A stretch of DNA of 16,953 nt from Gammaproteobacteria bacterium (GCA_009843625.1 VYDD01000472.1:1-16953), one strand, 5' to 3'; shown: positions 1 to 6,841, counted from the stretch's first letter. The notes: a model not told the origin generated them from the sequence alone. Numbers and translations: made by a program.

Positions 1-175
1 CCACCGGACCTACCAGCCCGCCCTCACCATTGCGCGCGGAGAGGAAATCATGGCCTTCCACCTGGGGTCGTGCGTGGTCATGCTGCTCGAGCGCGACAGC
101 CATGAATGGGTGCCCGGCCTGACCGCCGCGAGGGAAATCCGCCTCGGGGAAGCGCTCGCGCGGCCGTTGTCCTGA
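1..175 (+). CDS. psd: Phosphatidylserine decarboxylase, C-terminal fragment
   Basis: Frame 2 is open from the window edge to TGA at 173-175 and gives 57 residues, so only the 3' end is present. The segment GEEIMAFHLGSCVVMLLE matches the end of phosphatidylserine decarboxylase, where a G-x-E-x-x-x-F stretch precedes the LGS(T) self-cleavage site. In this family the proenzyme cuts before that Ser, which becomes the pyruvoyl cofactor that decarboxylates phosphatidylserine to phosphatidylethanolamine at the membrane. The Ser is kept, but the next residue is Cys instead of the common Thr. The tail (RLGEALARPL) aligns with the family ending (KIGQPLAV in E. coli). About 175 noncoding bases follow before the next gene. 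The family call is fairly secure; the subtype (short or long Psd) cannot be judged from this piece. Confidence 0.8.
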   Translation, partial: HRTYQPALTIARGEEIMAFHLGSCVVMLLERDSHEWVPGLTAAREIRLGEALARPLS

Positions 176-351
176 CCCGGGTCGGCCCGATCCACCGAGC
201 GTCTTTCGGCAGGTCCTCCGCGCGGTTCCCCGCGGGACGCGACGCACGTCACTCCGCCCATCCCGGGATCGGCTCATGTTGACCACGGTCCGCTCGCGGG
301 GCATCCTTCCCGATTCCGACACCCGATCCGCCCCGCAGCCGAGGAGCCTCC

Positions 352-2070
352 GTGGAACTCTTTCAGACACTATCCGACCTGGGGAACCGCTACATCGTGG
401 AGCTGGGCATCTCGGTCGGGGACGAGACGGTTCCCTTCATGGTGATCCTGCTCCTTGGCGTGGGCGTCTTCCTGACCCTGCGCCTCGGGTTCGTGCAGGT
501 GCGCAGGCTGGGCCATGGGTTCGCCGTCACCTCGGGCAAGTACGACGATCCTGACGAACCGGGCGACGTCTCGCATTTCCAGGCGCTGACCACGGCGCTG
601 TCCGCAACCGTCGGCATCGGCAATATCGCCGGCGTGGCGATCGCGATTCACTGGGGAGGCCCGGGTGCGCTCTTCTGGATGTGGGTCACGGCCGCGCTCG
701 GCATGGCCACCAAGTTCACCGAGGTGACGCTCGCCCAGAAGTACCGGCAGGTCGAGGCGCCCGATCACGACGCCCACAAGTGGGAGGGGACGGTGAGCGG
801 CGGTCCGATGTACTACATCGAGCGCGGGCTGGGAGCGCGCTGGAAGTGGATGGCCGTATTCTTCGCCATCATGCTGGGGCTGACCGCCTTCCTCACCGGC
901 AACGCGATTCAGGCCAACACGGTCTCCGATTCGATGCGCACCATCTTCGGCATCCCTGCCACGGTGAGCGGTCTGGTTACCTCCGGAGTGGTCGCACTGG
1001 TCATCCTTGGAGGGATTACCCGGATCGGACGGGTTACCGGAATCCTGGCGCCGGTCATGGCCGCGGTCTACTGCCTGGGCGCGCTGGTCATCCTGCTCTT
1101 CAACGCGGCCGACATCGTTCCCGCACTCGGTCTCATCTTCCGCGAAGCCTTCAACCCGACCGCGGGCGTGGCCGGGACCGGCGTGGGCGCCTTCCTCGTG
1201 ACGCTGATGTGGGGTGTCCGCCGCGGCCTCTTCTCCAACGAGGCAGGCCAGGGCTCGGCGCCCATCGCGCACGCCGCGGCCAAGACCGACGAGCCGGTGT
1301 CGGAGGGTGTGGTCGCGCTGCTCGAACCCTTCATCGACACGATCGTGATCTGCTCGATGACGGGACTCGTGATCATCACCACCGGCGTATGGAACGCCCG
1401 CATCCCCACGGAAGTCACGCTGGGGGGCGGCGACCTCGGGTATGTCACCGTGGATGCCATGGGCAACAACGAGGGCGCGGACGCTCCGGCCGAAATCCGC
1501 TTCGAGAACGGAGTCCCCGCGGATCCGGGCGGCGTGCACATCGCATGGCACGACGCGTACGTCGACATGCTGTACGTGGACGAAGCGCATACCACACCCT
1601 TCACCGGAACCGTCCTGCCGGACGAAGGCCTTGCCCGGACAGACGACGGCCAGACCTACGAGTCCCTCCACGGCGAGGCCTTCGAGAGCGGTGCGCCCCT
1701 GACCATGGAAGGCTTCCGCCGAGGATTGAGCGCGCTGGGCGACTGGGGGCACATGATCGTTGTTTTCTCGGTGCTCCTGTTTGCGATATCGACGGCGATC
1801 GCTTGGAGCTACTATGGCGACCGCTGTGCGTACTATCTGCTGGGGGCGAACGCCGTCCTGCCGTACAAGCTGGTCTTCGTCATCATGCACTTCGTCGGCG
1901 CGGTGCTGCCTCTGACGGTGATCTGGAACCTGGGCGACATCTTCCTGGCGATCGTCATCGTCCCCAACCTGATTGCGCTCTTCATGCTTGCGCCCAAGGT
2001 GGCCGAGGAGGCCAACGGCTACTTTGCGCGCAAGCCGTGGCTGCGGCAGCCGGGATCATCCCGCGAGTAG
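352..2070 (+). CDS. Sodium/amino-acid (alanine/glycine) symporter, AGCS family, with acidic insert
   Basis: This 572-residue inner-membrane protein is a member of the alanine/glycine:cation symporter family, which imports small neutral amino acids with Na+. Family signatures are clear: LSATVGIGNIAGVA (83-96), GGPGALFWMW (102-111), GMATKFTE (117-124) and RGLFSNEAGQGSAPIAHAAA (291-310). Hydrophobic segments run through residues 28-550. The start is GTG at 352, supported by GAGGAG at 341-346 with a 5-nt spacer; an ATG at 276 opens a different, shadow frame. Usual members are about 450-490 residues. The excess is one block at about 349-448, between the helix ending IITTGVW and the helix before AWSYYGD. 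The block carries about 19 Asp/Glu against 3 Arg/Lys, so by the positive-inside rule I infer it is extracytoplasmic. It is a single-gene unit, convergent with the polymerase gene 25 bp downstream. The exact substrate is not determinable. Confidence 0.93.
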   Translation: MELFQTLSDLGNRYIVELGISVGDETVPFMVILLLGVGVFLTLRLGFVQVRRLGHGFAVTSGKYDDPDEPGDVSHFQALTTALSATVGIGNIAGVAIAIHWGGPGALFWMWVTAALGMATKFTEVTLAQKYRQVEAPDHDAHKWEGTVSGGPMYYIERGLGARWKWMAVFFAIMLGLTAFLTGNAIQANTVSDSMRTIFGIPATVSGLVTSGVVALVILGGITRIGRVTGILAPVMAAVYCLGALVILLFNAADIVPALGLIFREAFNPTAGVAGTGVGAFLVTLMWGVRRGLFSNEAGQGSAPIAHAAAKTDEPVSEGVVALLEPFIDTIVICSMTGLVIITTGVWNARIPTEVTLGGGDLGYVTVDAMGNNEGADAPAEIRFENGVPADPGGVHIAWHDAYVDMLYVDEAHTTPFTGTVLPDEGLARTDDGQTYESLHGEAFESGAPLTMEGFRRGLSALGDWGHMIVVFSVLLFAISTAIAWSYYGDRCAYYLLGANAVLPYKLVFVIMHFVGAVLPLTVIWNLGDIFLAIVIVPNLIALFMLAPKVAEEANGYFARKPWLRQPGSSRE

Positions 2071-2095
2071 GGAAACAGCGGTTCGCCGAGCGGGG

Positions 2096-3298
2096 TTACT
2101 CCCGGGAACCGAGGCTGCGTCCCGGACCGAGGGCGCCATCGCCAAACCGGTTTCGGGCGATGTCCATCACCCGGGAGATGCGGCGTGCGCGGTCCGGATC
2201 CGGATCGTCGGCTTCGGGAAGGAAGGCGAGTTGCGCGCGTTTCCCTTCGCTCGAGAATCCGCTGGCGGCGACGCCGAGGAGGCGCGCAGGAGTTCGGCGC
2301 CGCGACCGTAGTTCGGCGAGAAGCTCGCGAGCCACGCGAAGGATGGCCTGGTCCGATTCCACCGGCCGGGGCAGGGTGCGGCTGCACTGGCGGGTCGCGA
2401 AATCCCGGTCCCGGATCTTGACGGTGATCGTGCGCGCTCCCCCACCGAGTCGGCGAACGCGCCGCGCGACCGAGTTCACCTGTCGCGACAGGACGCCGTC
2501 CAGCTCATCGTCGTCGGAGAGGTCGGCGGCGAACGTCCGCTCCACGCTCACCGACTTCCGCTCTCGCACCGGGAGCGTGCCCTCGCCGTCCAGTCCCCGC
2601 ACCCGGTCGTGCAGCCAGCGGGCGCGCCGGGCTCCGAACCAGCGCTCGAGCCATTCCTGCTGGACCCGCAGCACGTCGGCAACGGACCGAAGCGACCGGC
2701 GCTCGAGCGCCGCGCGGAACGCGGGGCCGATCCCGGGGATGTCCTCGAGGTCGAAACGCCGCATGAACTCGGCTTCCTCTCCCGGAGGCACGATGCAGAC
2801 GCCCGCCGGCTTGGCGAGTCCGGTGGCGAGCTTGGCGATGAGGCGCCGGGTGCCGCCTCCCGCGGAAACCGAAATGCCGGTGCGCGCTAACACGGTGGCG
2901 CGGATGCGCCGGGCGGTGCCTTCGAAGGACTCGCCGGCCAGCATCCTCTCCGTCCCCGAGAGATCCAGGTAGAATTCGTCGATGGAAGCCGGTCTGACCA
3001 CGGGCGACAACTCTTCCAGCGCGCGCCGAACTTCCCGGCTGCGCCGCACGCACGCAGCCCTCGGTACGGGAACCACCGCGGCTCCGGGACACAAGCGGAG
3101 CGCCTGCGCGGTGGGCATCGCCGAGCGGACGCCGTGTTTGCGCGCCTCGTAGGAGGCCGACGCGACCACGCCCCGACCCTCCGGCGTCCCCCCGACGATC
3201 AGCAGTCGCCGACGTCCCGCGCCATCGGGATCCTCGAGGCGCGCCACCTGCACGAAGAAGCTGTCGCAGTCGACCAGAAGAATGCGCGGCGGGTTCAT
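2096..3298 (-). CDS. dinB: Y-family DNA polymerase, Pol IV (DinB) type
   Basis: This is a 400-residue translesion polymerase, which inserts nucleotides opposite damaged template bases. The N-terminal catalytic Asp is D10 (VDCDSFF, with F15 as likely steric gate); the second acidic pair is D107/E108 in SIDEFYLDL. YEARKHGVRSAMP (50-62) is a typical fingers motif. A helix-hairpin-helix thumb follows (EDIPGIGPAF, 185-194), then the little-finger domain to about residue 345. QLAFL (356-360) resembles the beta-clamp binding peptide and is followed by a short RFG-containing tail. The palm motif normally like NKxLAKxAS is GGTRRLIAKLAT, so the protein sits in a divergent branch. I chose ATG at 3298: the frame stays open to 3385, but homology starts at NPPRILLVD. 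No consensus LexA box was recognised upstream, so SOS control is unproven. The gene is divergent from sodA. Confidence 0.9.
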   Translation of the reverse strand: MNPPRILLVDCDSFFVQVARLEDPDGAGRRRLLIVGGTPEGRGVVASASYEARKHGVRSAMPTAQALRLCPGAAVVPVPRAACVRRSREVRRALEELSPVVRPASIDEFYLDLSGTERMLAGESFEGTARRIRATVLARTGISVSAGGGTRRLIAKLATGLAKPAGVCIVPPGEEAEFMRRFDLEDIPGIGPAFRAALERRSLRSVADVLRVQQEWLERWFGARRARWLHDRVRGLDGEGTLPVRERKSVSVERTFAADLSDDDELDGVLSRQVNSVARRVRRLGGGARTITVKIRDRDFATRQCSRTLPRPVESDQAILRVARELLAELRSRRRTPARLLGVAASGFSSEGKRAQLAFLPEADDPDPDRARRISRVMDIARNRFGDGALGPGRSLGSRE

Positions 3299-3330
3299 CT
3301 TCAGCGTCCAGGTTCTCCCGCGGCCAGTGG

Positions 3331-3359
3331 TGGAACTCCGGGGCACTTGCCTGTAAGAT
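3331..3359 (+). promoter_or_regulatory. Possible sodA promoter
   Basis: TGGAAC (3331-3336) and TAAGAT (3354-3359) lie 17 nt apart in the 146-bp divergent spacer between dinB and sodA, 85 bp before the sodA ATG. The -10 matches the sigma-70 consensus at 4 of 6 positions and the -35 at 3 of 6. The GGAAC core also resembles ECF-sigma -35 boxes, but I see no matching ECF -10. This is weak, pattern-only evidence. Confidence 0.3.
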
Positions 3360-3444
3360 ACGATGCCGATTCCCCGACATACCACGCCTCGTCCCGGTGA
3401 GGTGCCCGGGAGAACGTCCCCTTCATACAGCGGAGCCTGCGACC

Positions 3445-4059
3445 ATGGCCTATCCCCACGAGCTTCCGGACCTCGGTTACGACTACGATGCGCTCGAGCC
3501 GCATATCGACGCGCGCACGATGGAGATACACCACTCGAAGCACCACGCGGCCTACACCGCCAATCTCAACGCGGCGCTCAAGTCGCACGCCGGCCTCCAG
3601 GGGCGCAGCGTGGAGGACCTGCTGGGCAACATGGGCGACGTCCCCGAGGCCATTCGCGGCGCGGTGCGCAACAACGGCGGCGGATACGTCAATCATGCGC
3701 TTTTCTGGGACCTGATGACGCCCGGCGGCGCGGACACCCCAAGTGGTGACCTGGCCTCGGCGATCGAAGCTGCCTTCGGCTCCGTCGACGAGCTGAAGAG
3801 CCGGGTCAACACAGCGGCCATCACCCGCTTCGGCTCCGGCTGGGGCTGGGTGGTCGCCACCGATTCCGGACTGGCGGTGCGCTCCACGGCGAACCAGGAC
3901 AGCCCGCTCATGGATGGCCAGACCCCGATCCTCGGCGTGGACGTGTGGGAGCACGCGTACTATCTGCGCTATCAGAATCGTCGGCCCGACTATCTCACCG
4001 CGTGGTGGAGCACGGTCAACTGGGACGTCGTGGCCGCCAACTTCGCCGCCGCCGGATAG
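3445..4059 (+). CDS. sodA: Superoxide dismutase, Mn/Fe family, Mn-type features
   Basis: This 204-residue cytoplasmic enzyme has no signal peptide; it dismutates superoxide to O2 and H2O2. All four metal ligands of the Mn/Fe family are visible: H29 (MEIHHSKHH), H84 (YVNHALFW), D166 and H170 (LGVDVWEHAYYL). Q151 in STANQDSPL is the active-site Gln position typical of Mn enzymes; Fe enzymes usually carry it near the second His instead, where this protein has Gly-rich NNGGGYVNH. Length is normal. The start ATG at 3445 has GGAG at 3432-3435, 9 nt upstream; the in-frame ATG at 3397 would add 16 residues with no family similarity. It looks monocistronic: the next gene starts 151 bp later behind its own possible promoter. 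Metal preference is inferred from residues only. Confidence 0.95.
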   Translation: MAYPHELPDLGYDYDALEPHIDARTMEIHHSKHHAAYTANLNAALKSHAGLQGRSVEDLLGNMGDVPEAIRGAVRNNGGGYVNHALFWDLMTPGGADTPSGDLASAIEAAFGSVDELKSRVNTAAITRFGSGWGWVVATDSGLAVRSTANQDSPLMDGQTPILGVDVWEHAYYLRYQNRRPDYLTAWWSTVNWDVVAANFAAAG

Positions 4060-4083
4060 GACCTCCCGCCAGGCATCGCGGGC

Positions 4084-4112
4084 TTGCGGACGGGGGAGAA
4101 TCGACGTATAGA
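4084..4112 (+). promoter_or_regulatory. Possible promoter of the LysM metallopeptidase gene
   Basis: TTGCGG (4084-4089) and TATAGA (4107-4112) are separated by 17 nt in a locally AT-richer stretch between sodA and the peptidase gene. The -10 matches 4 of 6 sigma-70 consensus bases and the -35 matches 3 of 6. It would leave a 5' leader of roughly 90 nt before the ATG at 4211, in which I see no recognisable riboswitch. Confidence 0.4.
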
Positions 4113-4210
4113 ATACACCCTGCGCACTCTAAACAAATGAAGTTTGGAGATGGTCGGAGTGGGGCGATCCGGTCACCCTCCCGCTACAGCCTGGATCTGG
4201 ATGGGAGACG

Positions 4211-5209
4211 ATGGGACGATACGGCACTCGGGCAGGAGTCCTGGTCTGCGGCGCGCTGCTGGCCGCAGGCCTCGCGCCCTCCTCATCCGCCGCGCAGAGC
4301 CTCCGCGGGTCGTCCCGCTCGCTGACGGCCCAGAACGCGCAGGCGCGGGCCCACGACTTCACCTACCTGCGGGACGCCGCGCACGTGCGGCGGTTTGTCG
4401 AGCTGGGCTACCTGGTGCCGCTGTACGGCAACCGGGACTATGACATCGATGACGAGGTCAGCTTCCCGTACGCCCGTCCCCAGGTTCGCACCTTCGTAGA
4501 ACGGCTGGCGGGGCAATATCGCAGGGCCTGCGGGGAAGTCATGGTCGTCACCAGCCTGACGCGCGCGCTAAACCGGCAGCCCCCCAACGCCTCCAGCCGC
4601 TCGGTGCATCCCACCGGCATGGCCGTTGACCTGCGCCGGTCCAACCATCGCCCCTGCCGCGCATGGCTGGAGGATGTCCTGCTCTCTCTGGAAGCGAACG
4701 GCGTACTGGAAGCCACGCGCGAGTCCCGACCCCCCCACTACCACATCGCCCTGTACCCCGAACCATACACCCGCTACGTCGATGGCCTGAGGACCGGAGC
4801 CGTCCAGGCCACGGAGACCCGGGTGGCGGCCGCGACGGATGCGGCGGAGGCTGCGTCGGCGGAGGATGTCGCGGCAGCGGGCGCCGGTAGCCGATCGTAT
4901 CGCGTGCGCTCCGGAGACGCACTGTGGGACATTGCACGCGCGTACGGGACGACGATCGCGGCGATCCAGCAGTCGAACAACCTTCTGGGCAGCCGGATCT
5001 ATCCGGGTCAGGTCCTGACAATCCCGGCGGGTGGCGGAGTCGGCGTACAGGCCATGCACCTGAGTTACCGGGTGCAGCGGGGCGATTCCCTGTGGGACAT
5101 CGCGCGCGCACACGGGACGACGATCGCTGCGCTGCGGCGGTCGAACAACCTGCGGGGCAGCCGAATCTACCCGGGTCAGGTGCTCAACATCCCCACGCAG
5201 TTCCGGTAG
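4211..5209 (+). CDS. Secreted LAS-type peptidoglycan metallopeptidase (DUF5715-like) with two LysM domains
   Basis: This 332-residue exported protein probably cuts peptide bonds in murein. A signal peptide covers about residues 1-29 (hydrophobic GVLVCGALLAAGLA, AxA-like end). The central domain (about 45-190) carries the zinc-site pattern of LAS (lysostaphin/D-Ala-D-Ala/hedgehog) peptidases: H133-x-x-G-x-A-x-D140 (HPTGMAVD) and H176-Y-H178. The run-up (TSLTRALNRQ, S131) resembles proteins annotated DUF5715, from memory. A low-complexity Ala/Glu linker (about 195-225) leads to LysM domains at 230-272 and 286-328, which bind N-acetylglucosamine-containing glycans. The start ATG 4211 is set by the signal peptide; GGGAGA lies only 2 nt upstream, so the ribosome site is poor. 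The pilus cluster starts 99 bp downstream on the same strand. Whether it acts as endopeptidase or carboxypeptidase cannot be told. Confidence 0.8.
   Translation: MGRYGTRAGVLVCGALLAAGLAPSSSAAQSLRGSSRSLTAQNAQARAHDFTYLRDAAHVRRFVELGYLVPLYGNRDYDIDDEVSFPYARPQVRTFVERLAGQYRRACGEVMVVTSLTRALNRQPPNASSRSVHPTGMAVDLRRSNHRPCRAWLEDVLLSLEANGVLEATRESRPPHYHIALYPEPYTRYVDGLRTGAVQATETRVAAATDAAEAASAEDVAAAGAGSRSYRVRSGDALWDIARAYGTTIAAIQQSNNLLGSRIYPGQVLTIPAGGGVGVQAMHLSYRVQRGDSLWDIARAHGTTIAALRRSNNLRGSRIYPGQVLNIPTQFR
4898..5194 (+). repeat. Tandem LysM coding repeat (two 129-bp units)
   Basis: Two LysM units, at 4898-5026 and 5066-5194, are separated by 39 bp. Their 43-residue products agree at 34 positions, and long DNA stretches are shared (for example around GGGACGACGATCGC and CCGGGTCAGGT). 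The similarity points to a fairly recent internal duplication. Confidence 0.85.
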
Positions 5210-5218
5210 CGGCCGGAG

Positions 5219-5243
5219 CGGCTCTGGAGCCGGGTCGTCCCGG
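5219..5243 (+). terminator. Weak GC-rich hairpins after the LysM gene
   Basis: CGGCT-CTGG-AGCCG (5219-5232) and CCGGG-TCGT-CCCGG (5230-5243) are two short 5-bp stems that overlap and so exclude each other. They begin 10 nt after the stop codon at 5209, and only a mixed ATTCGACATT follows, with no T run. They may slow or end transcription, but the evidence is weak. Confidence 0.25.
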
Positions 5244-5300
5244 ATTCGACATTCGGTAGTCCCGGAACGCCATCCCCGGCAGGATCCCCGGACGCCATCT
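5239..5300 (+). repeat. Three related direct repeats in the leader of the pilus cluster
   Basis: Three copies of CCCGGA-(0-2 nt)-CG-(A/C)-CAT occur in the same orientation: CCCGGATTCGACATTC (5239-5254), CCCGGAACGCCATC (5261-5274) and CCCGGACGCCATC (5287-5299). The last ends 9 nt before the ATG at 5309. Start-to-start spacings are 22 and 26 bp. They could be binding sites for a regulator of the pilus genes, or chance in GC-rich DNA. Confidence 0.45.
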
Positions 5301-5308
5301 TTCATGGC

Positions 5309-5737
5309 ATGAACGGGGGATTCACACTTTTCGAGTGCCTGGTGGTGCTGGCCATCGTCGGCATCGGGATCGCGCTGGGGATGCCTGCCCTGCAACTGCA
5401 CCGTGATCGCTGGGCCGTGACTCAGGCGCGCGAAGCCAGCGCGGGGCTGCTCGCCCGCGCCCGGATCGACGCGCTGGGGTCCGGTGCCTCGCAGGTCACG
5501 ATTGTGCCGGGCCGCGGGCACATCGAGCGCAGCCTCGGGGGCACATTCCGGGAGCGTGTCGACCTGGGAGCCCTCTACGGGGTTTCGCTCGACATCTCGG
5601 GGCGGGATACGCTCGCGACCATCGAATTCAATGCGCTCGGACTGGGCCGGATGGCCGCCCGGACGCTTCGCTTCGGGCGGGGCGCAACACATGCGTCGCT
5701 GGTGGTTTCCACCTACGGGCGGGTATCCCGGCGATGA
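5309..5737 (+). CDS. Minor pilin / pseudopilin, FimT-GspH type
   Basis: This 142-residue protein has a class III (prepilin) signal: a 4-residue leader MNGG, cleavage after G4, then FTLFE with Glu at mature position +5, followed by a hydrophobic helix to about residue 27. PilD-type peptidases cut and methylate such proteins. The C-terminal part is predicted beta-rich (SQVTIVPGRG, TIEFNALGLG, SLVVSTYGR) in the order usual for FimT/GspH pilins, which take part in the tip or priming complex. The start ATG 5309 fixes the short leader; an ATG at 5304 is out of frame, and no strong ribosome site precedes it. It is the first gene of the pilus cluster, and its TGA overlaps the next ATG (ATGA). No Cys pair for a disulfide was seen beyond C10 in the helix. 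FimT versus GspH cannot be separated by sequence alone; pilM-Q context favours the pilus. Confidence 0.82.
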   Translation: MNGGFTLFECLVVLAIVGIGIALGMPALQLHRDRWAVTQAREASAGLLARARIDALGSGASQVTIVPGRGHIERSLGGTFRERVDLGALYGVSLDISGRDTLATIEFNALGLGRMAARTLRFGRGATHASLVVSTYGRVSRR

Positions 5738-6111
5738 GTGTGCCGAACTGGGCGTCCCCTGCGGCGGCGGCCGTACCTGCCGGGTTCACGCTCGTAGAGG
5801 CCATGCTGGCCATCGTGCTCCTGTGCACGGGTCTGTTGGCAGCGGCCGCGCTCGGCACCGCATCGCTTCATTCCTGGCGGCGCGCCGGAGAACTGTCCGC
5901 CGCGGTGGTGGCGGCGGGGGAGATCGCCGACTCGCTCGGGCTCTTCGGGGCATCGGGCGGCGGGACGCGCCAATACCCGTGGGGGGCGCTCGTATGGGAC
6001 GATCCGGTTCCCTTGGGAGGGAGGCTCCTGCAGGTGGTCATCCGGGCCAGCGCGCACGACACCACAAGAGCGGAGTTGCTGCGCGTCACGACAATCGTGC
6101 CGGCACACTGA
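5734..6111 (+). CDS. Minor pilin, PilV-GspI type
   Basis: This 125-residue protein carries a 17-residue leader (MSVPNWASPAAAAVPAG), a prepilin peptidase site G17/FTLVE with Glu at +5, and a helix AMLAIVLLCTGLLAAAALG typical of PilV/GspI proteins. After the helix comes a polar stretch (SWRRAGELSAAVVAAGEIADSL) that extends the N-terminal alpha helix, then a short beta region ending LRVTTIVPAH. The start ATG overlaps the preceding stop as ATGA, which suggests translational coupling. Only 1 nt separates it from the next gene. In type IV pili such proteins join the minor-pilin tip complex. PilV-type is my best assignment from motif and position (second of four pilin-like genes); the globular part is small and weakly informative. 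Confidence 0.78.
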   Translation: MSVPNWASPAAAAVPAGFTLVEAMLAIVLLCTGLLAAAALGTASLHSWRRAGELSAAVVAAGEIADSLGLFGASGGGTRQYPWGALVWDDPVPLGGRLLQVVIRASAHDTTRAELLRVTTIVPAH

Positions 6112-6112
6112 C

Positions 6113-6841
6113 ATGGGCGCGCCACACCCGCGGGCAGCCGCTTGTCGCCAGGGATCATCGATCGTGGAGGCCCTTACCGCCATGGTGCTCCTGGTAGCGG
6201 TCATGGCGGCGGCGCTGCAGACGCTGACGACCCTTCGGCATGCCCTTTGGAGAGTGACAGGAGACGCGCAGGTGCGCGAAACGAGAAGGATCACACGGTA
6301 CACGCTCGCGCAGGAACTGAGGACGGGGCTTGCCGGGATCGACTGGGTGGCAGGCGCCGGAGATTCCGTTGCCTTGAGGGCGTTTCGGGGAACGGGGGTA
6401 GGTTGCGCCACCGTCCCCCAGCCCCTTTGGGCGGTGCGCTACACCGGACTGCGCCGACCCGACCCCGCCAAGGACTCCGTGCTCGTCCTCGCCGCCGATG
6501 GGGTGTGGCGTGTCGCGGAACTCGTCCGGGCTCGGGCCGGCGCATGCGGCGATGGCACCGCCGGTGAGGTTTGGGAACTGAATCCGGCCGTACCGGAGGC
6601 GGTCGTGGGACGAGTATTCGAACGGGGCAGCTACCACGTCGCTGCGGAAGCCTTCCGCTACCGCCCGGGCCGAGGGGGGCGCCAGCCGCTCACCGCGCAG
6701 GTCCTGCGAACAGGCGCAGGTGTGGGCTCGAGGGTGTCGGGCCGCGGAACCGGACTCGATCTGCGGCTGGCCTTTGGCCAGGCTCCCGTTGCGACCACAA
6801 TTGACTCGGCGCGCGTGTGGCCGCGGGAGACCTGGCCGTGA
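6113..6841 (+). CDS. Minor pilin, PilW-GspJ type
   Basis: This 242-residue protein has a 14-residue leader ending CRQG, then SSIVEALTAMVLL: cleavage after G14 and Glu at +5 of the mature protein. The amphipathic helix continues to about residue 60 (ALWRVTGDAQVRETRRITRYTLAQELR), as in PilW/GspJ. The rest is a larger beta-rich domain (WAVRYTG, DSVLVLAADGVWRVAEL, EAFRYRPG), fitting PilW/GspJ as the largest core pseudopilin apart from the K type. Two Cys (C97 and C142, in GVGCATV and AGACGDG) could form a disulfide in the periplasm. It starts 1 nt after the previous TGA and ends in a GTGA overlap with the next gene. Its position as third of four pilin-like genes matches the H-I-J-K order of type II systems. 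Confidence 0.75.
   Translation: MGAPHPRAAACRQGSSIVEALTAMVLLVAVMAAALQTLTTLRHALWRVTGDAQVRETRRITRYTLAQELRTGLAGIDWVAGAGDSVALRAFRGTGVGCATVPQPLWAVRYTGLRRPDPAKDSVLVLAADGVWRVAELVRARAGACGDGTAGEVWELNPAVPEAVVGRVFERGSYHVAAEAFRYRPGRGGRQPLTAQVLRTGAGVGSRVSGRGTGLDLRLAFGQAPVATTIDSARVWPRETWP
6825..6830 (+). promoter_or_regulatory. Ribosome binding site deciding the PilX-like start
   Basis: GGGAGA lies 7 nt upstream of GTG 6838, which overlaps the preceding TGA as GTGA. The in-frame GTG at 6817 lacks such a site and would add only 7 residues, so 6838 is preferred. Confidence 0.7.

Noticed and set aside
218..235. Terminator after psd
   Set aside because: CGCGG-TTCC-CCGCG is only a 5-bp stem without a T run; such stems are expected by chance at this GC content.
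279..307. Promoter before the symporter (TTGACC with CATCCT 17 nt downstream)
   Set aside because: The -35 is good, but the -10 matches only 3 of 6 positions, so I did not list it as a feature.
276..554. Small frame starting with ATG 276 before the symporter
   Set aside because: It overlaps the symporter out of frame, has no recognisable domain and no ribosome site.
681..2972. 763-codon plus-strand frame crossing the symporter and the polymerase gene
   Set aside because: It overlaps two clear genes, is Arg/Gly-rich low complexity and crosses the convergent junction; a GC-driven shadow.
3299..3444. LexA/SOS box in the dinB-sodA spacer
   Set aside because: I looked for CGAAC-N4-GTTCG and CTGT-N8-ACAG patterns and found no good match; the lone GAAC pieces lack partners.
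4065..4082. Terminator after sodA
   Set aside because: CCCGC-N8-GCGGG is a 5-bp stem with an 8-nt loop and no T run.
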